A stretch of 64,000 nt of DNA from Paraburkholderia sp. IMGN_8. GTDB taxonomy: Bacteria; Pseudomonadota; Gammaproteobacteria; Burkholderiales; Burkholderiaceae. The notes under the pieces were generated by a model, which saw only the letters and a list, made by a program, of their open reading frames with translations, searched no databases and was not told the origin of the DNA. Every line of letters starts with the position of its first letter. Positions within the stretch are counted from its first letter, which is position 1. The translations under genes and the position numbers were made by a program. The stretch spans positions 3,782,001 through 3,846,000 of the forward strand of contig NZ_CP150901.1 in the NCBI RefSeq assembly GCF_038050405.1, read 5' to 3'. Positions 1 to 14,075 of this stretch are shown here, one piece after another.

Positions 1-177
1 TGGGACTTCATGTACTTCTCGTTCACGATCGCGGTGGCCTCGCAAACCTCCGACGTCGTGCTGCGCTCGCGTACGATGCGCCGCGCGGCGCTCGCGCAGT
101 CGATCCTGTCGTTCTACTTCAACGTCGCCGTACTTGGCTTGTGCGTGAACATCGCGGCAGGCCTGGTCGGTTCGTGA
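1..177 (+). CDS. DUF1345-like membrane protein, C-terminal fragment
   Basis: This is the last 58 codons of a gene that begins left of the window and ends with TGA at 175-177. The visible part has two hydrophobic stretches separated by a basic turn ([10 protein letters not shown]), which looks like the end of a small multi-pass inner-membrane protein. The motif around [12 protein letters not shown] resembles the C-terminus of DUF1345 proteins, whose function is not known to me. The start and most of the domain are missing, so the family call is tentative. It is followed by an inverted repeat at 227-263. Confidence 0.55.
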   Translation, partial: WDFMYFSFTIAVASQTSDVVLRSRTMRRAALAQSILSFYFNVAVLGLCVNIAAGLVGS

Positions 178-594
178 CACTGTCGCGCCGCCGGTTTCTG
201 ATCACCGCTCCCCATTCTGCAAGCCCCGTGTAAAACCCGGACGACGTCCGCCCGTTTTACACGCGGCCCGTTAGCCAACACCTGCCATCCCCGCTGCGCC
301 CCACCCTTCGGGCGCACGCTTCGCACGCCCACGCCCCGGCCGAAAACTTGCTGGCACAGCGTTTGCTGTGGTTCGCAGCGTATTGCCAATCGATCTGGCC
401 AGCCCCCGTCCAATCGACGTCTGGCGTCGAAGCACCCATTACTGGCCAGCGGGACGACGATCTTTGCACTACATTGACCAGTACGCGCCCTCGCGTCACG
501 CATCGCGCGGTATCCGGCTCTGGAAGCCCAATGAGCGCTGTGATCGCATGCCAATTGCATCCACACCGCAGCAGGACGAATCTGGAAAAGACCG
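178..594. other. 417-bp non-coding gap upstream of the glucan operon
   Basis: Apart from the inverted repeat at 227-263 I see no convincing gene or sigma70 promoter here; the open frames are short and mutually overlapping. The promoter of the seven-gene operon must lie in this gap if it is local. The glgE ribosome-binding site is the GGAAAAG just before 595. Confidence 0.5.
227..263. repeat. 10-bp inverted repeat in the gap before glgE
   Basis: CGTGTAAAAC at 227-236 is matched exactly by its reverse complement at 254-263. A further GGAC/GTCC pair lies inside, at 239-242 and 246-249. It can form a hairpin after the upstream gene, but there is no T-run beyond it, so it is a weak terminator candidate. 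It could equally be a binding site. Confidence 0.5.
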
Positions 595-3500
595 ATGGAA
601 TCTCCAAACGGGTACGCGCCACGGATCTACTTTTTTCATTCGCTTCTCGTTGGGCCACTCGATGCCTGGCCTGCGCAGTTCGCTCACGCAGCCGCGCTGG
701 GCTTCGATCATGCGCTGATCGGCAGCATCTTCGAGCCGGGCCGGGCAGGACACGGACAGGTGGTCGGCGATCACAGCCGGCTGCATCCGGTATTCAACAC
801 GCAGCAACCGGCCACCGCGGCAATCAGGGCTCTCGCGGACGCCGCCCGTCAGAAAGGCTTGACCCTGCTGGTCGATCTCGTGATCGACCGGATGGCCGCC
901 GATGGCGCGCTGTACGCCGAACATGCCGGATGGTTCCACCCATTCGAGTCTGAAGAGGCGCGGCTCGACCCACGCCATGCGCATCGCGAGGACAACGTCG
1001 CCTACGCGAACTTCAACGACGCCCACAGCAGCACGGCGCTAACCGGCTGGTGGACGCGTCAGCTGCTGGCGCTGGCCGACGCGGGCGTCGGCGGCTTCCG
1101 TTTCGATTCGCCGCATCGCGTGCCGGCTGCCGTCTGGCGGCAACTCGGCGACGCGGTGCGCGCGCAGCATCCGGATGTGCGCTTCCTGGCCGCGACGCCG
1201 GGTCTGACACGCGGCGATCTGCTCGGTCTCGAAGGCGTAGGCTTCGACAGCGTGTTCTCGTCGGTGCGCTGGTGGGACTTCCGCGCCAGCTGGATGACCG
1301 AAGAGCATGCAGCGCTGGCGCGCATCGGCGCGCCGATCGCGTTTCCCGAAGTTCCTTACGGCACGCGCCTCGCTGCCGATCTGAGCGATGCGCACGACGC
1401 CGCCGTGGTCGAGCGGGCTTACCGGCGCGCGCTGTTTGTAGCGGCCTCGACCGGCACCGGCTGGATGATGCCGATGGGTTTCGAATACGGCATCACGGAG
1501 CCGATGTGGCAAACGCACGGCGACCCGTCGCGATATGCCCTCGCTTGTCAGTCGAAACAGTTCGATCTCTCGGAACGGATCACGCATGCGAACGCAGTCG
1601 TACGCGATACGAAAACGCTGCACGCCAACGGCGAACTGCGTCCGTTGAGCGGGCCGGGCGCGCCGGCCGCCGTGCTGCTGCGCGCCGACCAGCCGGACCT
1701 GCGCAATGCCGGCGAAGCCGTCCTGATCGCGATCAATCCCGAACTCGGCGCGCCGGTACACGTCGATCCGGCGCGCTTCCTCGCGGGCGTGCCGGGCAAT
1801 TTCACACGCTTCGTCCCGCTCGAGGCGCCTGGTCATGTCACGCCGGCCGGCTTGACGCCGTTCACGCTCGCTCCCGGCGCATGTCACCTGTTCCGCGCCG
1901 TGGCAGACCAGCCGATCCGTCTCGCACCGCCGATCGATAAGGCAAGCAGCAGGCTCAGCGGCCATAAGACCGTGCTCGACGCGATTGCCGCGCCGCGCGT
2001 GGCAATCGAAAGCGTGACGCCCTCGGTCGATAACGGACGCTTTCCGGTCAAGCGCGCGGTGGGCGAGCGCGTCGAGATCGGCGCGGCGATCTTCGCCGAA
2101 GGTCACGACAAGATCGCCGCCGCCGTAGTCTGGCGCGCCGCCGACGAAACCGCATGGCATGAAGTGCCGATGGTCCCGGCGCCACCGGCCGGCCTCGACC
2201 TCTGGCGCGCGCGCATCCCGCTCGAACGCCTCGGCCGCCACGAGTTCACCGTGATCGCGTGGCGCGACGACTTCGCCTCGCTGGTCGAGCATGTCGAGAA
2301 GAAGCTGAAGGCCGGCCAAACCGTCGAACTGGAACTCGAAGAAGCCGCGCATCTGTTCGCGCTCGTGCTAGCCGAAGTGGAAACGTCTGATGGCGCGGTG
2401 ACCGGGCCGCTCGAACAAATCGTCAGAGACTTCACCAAGGCCGACTCCGACGCGAAGCTCGCGCTGATCCTCGCGCCGGCTACGGCGAAGGCGATGACCG
2501 CCGCGCGGCACCGCCCGTTCCTGAGCCGCGATCCGATCATCTACAAGATCGAAGCCGAACGCACCGCCGCGCGCTTCGCGAGCTGGTACGAGATCTTCCC
2601 GCGTTCGATGAGCGACGACGAATCGCGCCACGGCACCTTCGCCGACGTGATTACGAAACTGCCGCGCGTGCGCGACATGGGGTTCGACGTGCTGTACTTC
2701 CCGCCGATCCATCCGATCGGTCTCGCCAATCGCAAGGGCCGCAACAACACGCTGAACGCCCAGCCGGGCGACGTCGGCAGCCCGTATGCGATCGGTGCGG
2801 CGGAAGGCGGCTACACCGCCGTGCATCCGCAACTCGGCACGCTCGACGACTTCAAGAAAATGCTGGCTGCCGCACAAGCGCACGGCCTCGAAATCGCGCT
2901 CGACTTCGCGATTCAATGCTCGCCCGATCATCCGTGGCTGAAAGAGCATCCGACATGGTTCGCGTGGCGTCCCGACGGCACGCTGCGTTACGCGGAAAAT
3001 CCGCCGAAGAAGTACCAGGACATCGTCAATCCGGACTTCTATGCGCACGACGCCAGGCCCGATTTGTGGCTCGCGTTGCGCGATGTGATCCTGTTCTGGA
3101 TCGAAGCGGGCGTGCACATTTTCCGTGTCGACAATCCGCACACCAAGCCGCTGCCGTTCTGGGAATGGATGATCGACGATGTTCGCTCGCGTTATCCGGA
3201 CACGATCTTCCTCGCCGAAGCGTTCACGCGGCCGCGGATGATGAACCGGCTCGGCAAGATCGGTTTCTCGCAGTCGTACACGTATTTCACGTGGCGCGAA
3301 TCGAAGCGCGATTTCATCGACTATATGACCGAGCTCACGCAAACCAACGCGCGTGATTTCTATCGGCCGAATTTTTTCGTCAATACACCGGACATCAATC
3401 CGCGCCATTTGCAGTCGTCAGGGCGCTCGGGCTTTCTGATTCGCGCGGCCCTGGCGGCGACGCTCGCCGGCTTGTGGGGCGTGTACTGCGGCTTCGAATT

Positions 3501-4034
3501 GTGCGAGGCGGCCGCGCTGCCGAATAGCGAGGAATATCACGACTCCGAGAAGTACCAACTGCGCGCATGGGACTGGCACCGGCCCGGCAACATCGTTGGC
3601 GAGATCAGTGCGTTGAACCGGATCCGCCGTGCGAACCCGGCGCTGCAAACGCATCTCGGCTTAACGTTCCTGCCGGCGCACAATGACCACGTGCTGTTCT
3701 TCGAGAAAGCAACCGAAGCACGCGACAACGTGATTCTCGTCGCGATCAATCTCGACCCGTTCAATGAACAGGGCGCCGACATCGAATTGTCGTGGGACAC
3801 TTTCAAGCGTTGGAATCTGCATGACCACGACGCACTGGAAGTGACCGATCAGATGACCGGTGCGCGCTTCGAATGGCATGGCCGCTGGCAGCACGTGCAG
3901 CTCGGCTCGGGCCAGCCGTTCTCGATCTGGCGCATCGCGCCCCTCGGCGGCCTGCCCGCCGACCGCCCGGATGATGCCGACAGCGACTATCACGCAGACG
4001 ACGCTGGCAACCCAATCCTAATGGAAGGTGCGAC

Positions 4035-4038
<4 letters not shown>
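595..4038 (+). CDS. glgE: Alpha-1,4-glucan:maltose-1-phosphate maltosyltransferase with extra N-terminal GH13-like domain
   Basis: GlgE transfers maltosyl units from alpha-maltose-1-phosphate onto the non-reducing end of alpha-1,4-glucan, in the cytoplasm. At 1147 residues it is far longer than the usual 670. Residues from about 468 to the end form a complete GlgE: the N-terminal beta domain begins near RVAIESVTP, followed by the catalytic barrel with nucleophile D846 (FRVDNPH), acid/base E875 (FLAEAF) and D933 (NTPDI). Residues 1-467 are an additional amylase-like barrel. It keeps an aspartate in FRFD (D171) but has alanine (A200, FLAAT) where E875 sits in the active copy, and lacks the usual NH of region I. 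It is therefore probably non-catalytic. The start follows GGAAAAG with good spacing. The stop overlaps the treS start as ATGA. Confidence 0.93.
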
Positions 4039-7503
<3,465 letters not shown>

Positions 7504-7511
<8 letters not shown>

Positions 7512-9714
7512 GCACGATCCGGCCGCAGGCCTTCAACCGCTCGATATCGACGCGCTCGTTGAAGCGCGCCATCCGGATCCGTTTTCGCAACTCGGCCTGC
7601 ATGACACGGACGCGGGTCCGGTGGTGCGCGCGTTGCTGCCGAATGCCGCGCACGTCAGCGTCATTGCGCGCGCCGATGGTGCAACGCTCGGAGAGCTTCA
7701 GCCATTGCGGCCCGGACTGTTTGCCGGCCGCGTCACGTTTGCGGTGCCGTACCGCTTGCGCATCGACTGGCACGGCGTGGTGCAGGAGATCGAGGACCCC
7801 TATTCGTTCGGCCCCGTGCTCGGCGACGAACCGTTGGGACGCCTCGCCGGCGGCGATCCGTATGCGGTGCTCGAATGCCTCGGCGCGCGCCCGGTGGAAG
7901 TAGACAGCGTGCCTGGCGTGCGCTTTGCCGTGTGGGCGCCGAATGCGCGGCGCGTCTCGGTGGTCGGCGACTTCAATTCGTGGGACGGCCGCCGCCACCC
8001 GATGCGGCTGCGTCATCAGGCGGGTGTGTGGGAATTGTTCGTGCCGCGCGTCGGCGCAGGTACCCGCTACAAATACGAGTTGCTGTCCCGCGACGGTCAT
8101 CCGCTGCCGCTGAAGGCCGATCCCTGCGCGATGCAGACGGAAAAGCCGCCGGGCACGGCGTCCGTGGTCGCGCATGTCGACGACATCGAGCAGTTTCAAT
8201 GGACCGATCACGACTGGATTCAATCTCGTGCGGCCAGGCAAACCGCGAATGCGCCGATCTCGATCTACGAAGTACATGCCGAATCCTGGATGCGCGTCGC
8301 TGAGGAAGGCCAGCGCGGCCTCTACTGGGAAGAACTCGCCGAGAGGCTGATTCCGTACGTGAAAAGCATGGGCTTCACGCACGTCGAATTCATGCCGATC
8401 GCCGAGCACCCATTCGGCGGCTCGTGGGGCTATCAGCCGCTCGGACAGTTCTCACCCTCCGCGCGTTTCGGCAAACCCGAGCAGTTCGCCGCGTTCGTCA
8501 ACACGGCGCACGAGGCCGGCCTCGGCGTGATTCTCGACTGGGTGCCCGCGCATTTCCCGAACGACGCGCATGGTCTGGTCGACTTCGACGGCACGCCGCT
8601 TTACGAGCACGCCGATCCGCGCGAAGGCTATCACCAGGACTGGAACACGATGATCTACAACCTCGGCCGCAACGAGGTGAGCGCGTTCCTGATCGCATCG
8701 GGCCTCGCGTGGTTGAAGCGCTATCACGTCGACGGTTTGCGGGTCGATGCAGTCGCGTCGATGCTGTATCGCGATTACTCGCGCGCCGCCGGTGAGTGGG
8801 TGCCGAACATCCATGGCGGGCGGGAAAATCTCGAATCGATCGCCTTTCTGAAACGGCTGAATCATGAGGTCGGCTATGTGCCGGGCGTGCCGGGCGCGAT
8901 CACGATCGCCGAGGAATCGACCGCGTGGCCCGGCGTCACCGCGCGCATCGAATACGGCGGCCTCGGCTTCCAGTTCAAGTGGAACATGGGCTGGATGCAC
9001 GACACGCTGCACTACATGCACGAAGACCCCATCCACCGCCGATACCATCACCATGAGATGACGTTCGGCATGGTGTACGCGTACTCGGAGCGCTTCGTGC
9101 TGCCCCTCTCGCACGACGAAGTGGTGCACGGCAAGGGCTCGCTGCTCGGCAAGATGCCCGGCGACGCGTGGCAACGCTTCGCCAATCTGCGCGCGTACTT
9201 CGGCTTCATGTGGACGCATCCGGGCAAGAAACTGCTGTTCATGGGCGGCGAATTCGGCCAGATGGCGGAATTCGATCACGACACGTCGCCGCATTGGCAT
9301 CTGCTCGACAACGCGAATCACCACGGCGTGCAGAAACTCGTGCGCGACCTGAACCATCTGTACAGCCAGGAGCCGGCGCTGCATCTGCTCGACAGCGAGC
9401 CGGGCGGTTTCGAATGGCTGATCGGCGACGACAGCAGCAACAGCGTATTCGCCTATCGCCGCAGCGATGGCGCGGGCCGCGAACTGGTCGCGGTCTGCAA
9501 TATGACGCCGGTGCCGCGGGTCGGCTACCGGATGGGGATGCCGCGTGGCGGCCGCTGGGTCGAAGTGCTGAATACCGATGCCGGCGTGTATGGCGGCTCG
9601 AACATGGGCAACGGCGGGCTGGTTCATACCGAGGAAATCTCGAGCCACGGCAGGTCTTTCTCCGCTTCGCTGATTTTGCCGCCGCTGGCGACGATCGTTT
9701 TGCGCGCGGATTGA
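7504..9714 (+). CDS. glgB: 1,4-alpha-glucan branching enzyme
   Basis: GlgB introduces alpha-1,6 branches into the linear glucan made by GlgE. The 736-residue length is normal for the long bacterial form with two N-terminal CBM48-type beta domains (about 20-110 and 125-220) before the barrel. Catalytic residues are present: D415 (GLRVDAV), E470 (IAEEST) and D538 (SHDEVVHGK). The C-terminal all-beta domain ends near LATIVLRAD. The start ATG lies inside the treS end, so the two are coupled. No glgA or glgC is visible in this operon, so GlgB probably serves GlgE-derived glucan. Confidence 0.96.
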
Positions 9715-9815
9715 TTGTCGTTGTGCCGTAACGCGAGCGCGCGGCGCATGCGTCGCGCGCTCGTTGCATGAAGACCCACGATTGCGTCCATAAGTCAGAA
9801 CAAGGAAGGGGAATC

Positions 9816-12035
9816 ATGTCGCATGCAATGCCCGACCGGCTTCTGCCCGGTTCACCCTATCCGCTCGGCACCAGCTGGGACGGTCTCGGCGTCAACTTTG
9901 CGGTGTTCTCGGCGAACGCGCAGAAAATCGAGCTTTGCCTGTTCGACCCCAACGGCCGCAAGGAAATCCGGCGTTTCACGCTGCCCGAATGCACCGACGA
10001 AGTCTGGCATGGCTATCTGCCGAACGCGCATCCGGGCACGGCGTATGGATTTCGCGCGCATGGTCCGTATCAGCCGCAGCATGGTCATCGTTTCAATCCG
10101 CACAAGCTGCTGCTCGATCCGTATGCGCGCAAGCTGGTCGGGCAATTTCGCTGGTCCGATGCGCTGTTCGGCTATCGCGTGCATTCGAATCGCGCGGATC
10201 TTTCCATCGACAGGCGCGATTCGGCCCCGGCCATGCCGAAGTGCGTCGTGGTCGACGAAGCGTTCGACTGGTCGCACGACAGGCGCCCGAATGTGCCGTG
10301 GGGCGAAACCATCGTCTACGAGACGCATGTGCGCGGTGCGTCGATGCTGCGTGCCGATTTACGCCAGCACGAGCGCGGGACGTTCGCCGCACTCGCTTCG
10401 CCGGAATTTATCGAGCATTTGCAGAAGCTCGGCGTCACCGCGGTCGAATTGCTGCCGGTGCATGCATTTCTGAACGACCGCTTTCTGGTGGAGCGCGGCC
10501 TGCGCAACTACTGGGGTTACAACACCGCGGCGTTTTTTGCGCCGGAGCCGTCGTATCTGAGCACGCATCGGCTCGACGAAATGCGCATCGCCGTGCGCCA
10601 GTTGCACGCGGCCGGCATCGAAGTGATTCTCGACGTGGTCTACAACCACACCTGCGAAGGCAACGAAATGGGGCCGACCGTGTCGTGGCGCGGGCTCGAC
10701 AACGCCAGCTACTACCGCGTGATTCCCGGCGACGAACGCCACCATATCAACGACACCGGCTGCGGCAACACAGTGAATCTGGCGCATCCGCGCGTGCTGC
10801 AAATGGTGATGGATTCGCTGCGCTACTGGTCGACCGCGTTCAACATCGACGGTTTCCGTTTCGATCTCGGCGTGACGCTCGGCCGCGAGCAACACGGCTT
10901 CGACCCCGGCTCCGGTTTTTTCGACGCGTTGCGCCAGGACCCGATCCTGTCGCAGCGCAAGCTGATTTCCGAGCCGTGGGACATCGGCCCAGGCGGTTAT
11001 CAGCTCGGCAATCATCCGCCGGGATTCGCCGAATGGAACGACCGTTTCCGCGACACCGTACGCCGTTTCTGGCGCGGCGACGCCGGCTTGCGGCCCGACC
11101 TGGCCGCGCGTCTGACCGGTTCGGCCGATCTGTTCAACCGGCGCTTCAGGAAGCCGTGGGCATCGGTCAACTTTGTCGCATCGCACGATGGTTTTACGTT
11201 GGCGGACATCGCCGCGTACGAGCACAAGCACAACGAGGCGAATGGCGAAGACAACAACGACGGCCACAACGAAAATTGCAGCCGCAATTGGGGCGCCGAA
11301 GGCCCGACCGACGATCCGCAGATTCTCGAAACCCGTGCACGCGTGGCCCGCTCGCTGACCACCACGCTGCTAATGGCGCTCGGCACGCCGATGCTGCTGG
11401 CGGGCGACGAATCGCTGCGCACGCAGAACGGCAACAACAATGCGTACTGCCAGGATAACGAACTATCATGGCTCGACTGGGAGCGCGCGCAAGGACCGGA
11501 AGGTCGCAACATGACCGAGTTCGTCGCGCGGGTGATCGCGCTGCGCAAACAGCATCCGTTGCTGCGCGAGACGCGTTTTCTGTTCGGCGATCGCGAAGTG
11601 TTGCCGGGCCTGTTCGATGTCGGCTGGTTCGACCAGAACGGCGATCCGCTAACCATCGAAGCGTGGCAGGACCCGGAAGGCCGCGCGTTCACACTGCGGC
11701 GCGCCGGTCCGGGCTTGAACGGCGAAACGGAAGTATTGTTGATGATGCTCAACGCGTCGGCGGAAATGCTGCGTTTTACACCGCCCGCACCGCACCTGGA
11801 ATGGCATGTGCTGTTAGATACTGCCGAGCCGGAAAGCGCGTCGCATCGGTTGGCCGTGCCGGAGATCGAAGTGGCCGCGCATAGCGTCGTGATGCTGGCG
11901 GCGCAGCCGGTCGGCGAGGCGGATTGGCAGGCGGGCTGGAAGGCCGGCGCGCAGCACGGGCGGCGGCTCCTGACTGCGCTGCCGCCCGATCCGGGTGCGC
12001 AGCAACCGGGCGACGACACGTCGCCGAGCACGTAA
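9816..12035 (+). CDS. glgX: Glycogen debranching enzyme (isoamylase-type)
   Basis: GlgX hydrolyses alpha-1,6 branches of glycogen-like glucan and frees maltooligosaccharides for MalQ and TreY. It has an N-terminal CBM48 domain (about 15-120), then a GH13 barrel with D350 (GFRFDLG), E386 (ISEPWDIG) and D458 (ASHDGFT), and a C-terminal beta domain. I chose the ATG at 9816 because AAGGAAGGGG lies directly before it. An in-frame ATG 48 bp upstream would add residues without family similarity and has no clear ribosome-binding site. With this start the protein is 739 residues. A 100-bp gap separates it from glgB. Confidence 0.94.
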   Translation: MSHAMPDRLLPGSPYPLGTSWDGLGVNFAVFSANAQKIELCLFDPNGRKEIRRFTLPECTDEVWHGYLPNAHPGTAYGFRAHGPYQPQHGHRFNPHKLLLDPYARKLVGQFRWSDALFGYRVHSNRADLSIDRRDSAPAMPKCVVVDEAFDWSHDRRPNVPWGETIVYETHVRGASMLRADLRQHERGTFAALASPEFIEHLQKLGVTAVELLPVHAFLNDRFLVERGLRNYWGYNTAAFFAPEPSYLSTHRLDEMRIAVRQLHAAGIEVILDVVYNHTCEGNEMGPTVSWRGLDNASYYRVIPGDERHHINDTGCGNTVNLAHPRVLQMVMDSLRYWSTAFNIDGFRFDLGVTLGREQHGFDPGSGFFDALRQDPILSQRKLISEPWDIGPGGYQLGNHPPGFAEWNDRFRDTVRRFWRGDAGLRPDLAARLTGSADLFNRRFRKPWASVNFVASHDGFTLADIAAYEHKHNEANGEDNNDGHNENCSRNWGAEGPTDDPQILETRARVARSLTTTLLMALGTPMLLAGDESLRTQNGNNNAYCQDNELSWLDWERAQGPEGRNMTEFVARVIALRKQHPLLRETRFLFGDREVLPGLFDVGWFDQNGDPLTIEAWQDPEGRAFTLRRAGPGLNGETEVLLMMLNASAEMLRFTPPAPHLEWHVLLDTAEPESASHRLAVPEIEVAAHSVVMLAAQPVGEADWQAGWKAGAQHGRRLLTALPPDPGAQQPGDDTSPST

Positions 12036-12158
12036 GCGGTGCCTGCATGGCAACACGAGCAACACGGTAAGGCCGCGTTGCGCTACGCGCAAGGCCACGT
12101 CACGACGCGTTGGAGACGTAAGGCACGGCTCGAAAGCAAAACCGAATGGTGGCGAATC

Positions 12159-14075
12159 ATGTCCGAAAGTCCGATTGATCCTCACGCGCATCACCACGCG
12201 CATTGCCTGCCGTTCGGCGCACAGTTGTTGGGCGCATCGGGGACGAAACCGCGCACCCGGTTTCGCTTCTGGGCGCCGTCGTGCAAAACAGTGCAGGTGG
12301 AAATCGAAAACGGACCGGCGCAAGGCGCGCACGACATGACGCCCGCCGGCAACGGCTGGTTCGAAGCAAGCGCCGATTGCGGCGCGGGCGCGCTCTACCG
12401 ATTCCGGCTCGACGGCGCACTTGCAGTGCCCGATCCGTCGTCGCGCTTCCAGCCGCAAGACGTGCATGGTCCGAGCGAAGTGATCGACCCGCGCGCTTAC
12501 CATTGGGAAAACACGCACTGGCATGGCCGGCCGTGGGAAGAGACGGTGCTGTACGAACTGCACGTCGGCGCATTAGGCGGCTATGCGGGCGTGCAGAAGC
12601 GTTTACCGGCGCTCGTCGCGCTCGGCGTAACCGCCATCGAGCTGATGCCGTTGAACGATTTTCCCGGCAAGCACAACTGGGGCTATGACGGCGTGCTGCC
12701 GTATGCGCCGGATTCCGCTTACGGCCGCCCCGAAGAACTGAAAGCACTGATCGACGCGGCGCACGGCCTCGGCCTGATGGTGTTTCTCGATGTGGTCTAC
12801 AACCACTTCGGTCCTGACGGCAACTATCTGCACGAATACGCGCGATCGTTTTTCCGCGAAGGCACGCACACGCCATGGGGCCCGGCGATCGACTTCGAGC
12901 GCGCCGAAGTCAGCGATTTCTTCACCGACAACGCGGTGTACTGGCTCAATGAATATCGCCTCGACGGTCTGCGTTTCGACGCGGTGCATGCAATCGACAA
13001 TCACGCGTGGCTGCGTGAATTGTCCGATCATATTCGCGCGAAGGTGCAGCACGGGCGCCACGTGCATCTGGTGCTGGAAAACGAACACAACAGCGCGAGC
13101 CTGCTGGAAACGCATTTCGACGCGCAATGGAACGACGACGCGCACAACACGCTGCACGTGCTGCTGACCGGCGAAACCGAAGGCTACTACCACGCCTATG
13201 AGGACCAGTCGATCCGCAGATTGGCGCGTGTGCTGTCGGAAGGTTTTGCGTATCAGGGCGACCCGTCGCCGATTCATAACGGTGCGCCGCGTGGCGAGCC
13301 GAGCAAGCATCTGTCGCCGACCTCGTTCGTGATGTTCTTGCAGAATCACGACCAGATCGGCAATCGCGCGTTCGGCGAACGTCTGCGCAAGCTGACATCC
13401 GACGATGCGTTGCGCGCCGCGACCGGCCTGTTGCTGTTGTCGCCGCAAATCCCGTTGCTGTTCATGGACGAGGAATGCGGTTCGACTCAGCCGTTCCTGT
13501 TTTTCACCGACTACACCGGCGAGCTTGCCGAGGCCGTGCGTGAAGGACGCCGCCGTGAGTTCGCACGCTTTTCGTCGTTCAGCGACGAAAAGCGTCGCGC
13601 GCAGATTCCCGATCCGAACGATGCGAAGACGTTTGCTGCGTCGTCGCCGCCTGCGTCTGCTGAAGCGAGCGCACCGGAAGACGCAAAAGACCGCCTCGAA
13701 TGGATGCACTTCTATAAATCCGCGCTCGCTGTGCGGGCGAAACTGATCACGCCGCGCCTGAAGCACGCGAAAGCGCTCGGCGCGATGGTGCTGGCAGCGG
13801 AAAACGGCGCTGACGCCAATGCACTGATCGCACGCTGGAAACTCGGCGACGGCGAGACTTTGTCGATCGCGTTGAATCTATCGAAAGACAGCGTGCCGTT
13901 CGGCGACGTCCCCGCCGGCAAAGTGGTTTTCGAAACGCCGCCGCGCGTACGCGAACAGATTGACGCCAGGGTATTGCCCTCGCATGCGTTCGTCGCATGG
14001 CTGACCGGCGATGTCAGCGACTATGCGATCGGCCACGATGCCCGCATCGCAGGTATTCAGGAGCACAACGCGTGA
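12159..14075 (+). CDS. treZ: Malto-oligosyltrehalose trehalohydrolase
   Basis: TreZ cleaves trehalose from the end of malto-oligosyltrehalose made by TreY. It has an N-terminal CBM48-like domain (about 20-110) and a GH13 barrel with D274 (GLRFDAV), E307 (LVLENEH) and D398 (QNHDQIGNRAFGERL). The frame is open from 12039, but the N-terminal residues before MSESPIDPHAH look unrelated to the family, so I place the start at 12159. That gives 638 residues, near the usual length. The stop codon overlaps the GTG start of malQ as GTGA. The acidic/alanine stretch around residues 490-510 looks like a linker. Confidence 0.93.
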   Translation: MSESPIDPHAHHHAHCLPFGAQLLGASGTKPRTRFRFWAPSCKTVQVEIENGPAQGAHDMTPAGNGWFEASADCGAGALYRFRLDGALAVPDPSSRFQPQDVHGPSEVIDPRAYHWENTHWHGRPWEETVLYELHVGALGGYAGVQKRLPALVALGVTAIELMPLNDFPGKHNWGYDGVLPYAPDSAYGRPEELKALIDAAHGLGLMVFLDVVYNHFGPDGNYLHEYARSFFREGTHTPWGPAIDFERAEVSDFFTDNAVYWLNEYRLDGLRFDAVHAIDNHAWLRELSDHIRAKVQHGRHVHLVLENEHNSASLLETHFDAQWNDDAHNTLHVLLTGETEGYYHAYEDQSIRRLARVLSEGFAYQGDPSPIHNGAPRGEPSKHLSPTSFVMFLQNHDQIGNRAFGERLRKLTSDDALRAATGLLLLSPQIPLLFMDEECGSTQPFLFFTDYTGELAEAVREGRRREFARFSSFSDEKRRAQIPDPNDAKTFAASSPPASAEASAPEDAKDRLEWMHFYKSALAVRAKLITPRLKHAKALGAMVLAAENGADANALIARWKLGDGETLSIALNLSKDSVPFGDVPAGKVVFETPPRVREQIDARVLPSHAFVAWLTGDVSDYAIGHDARIAGIQEHNA

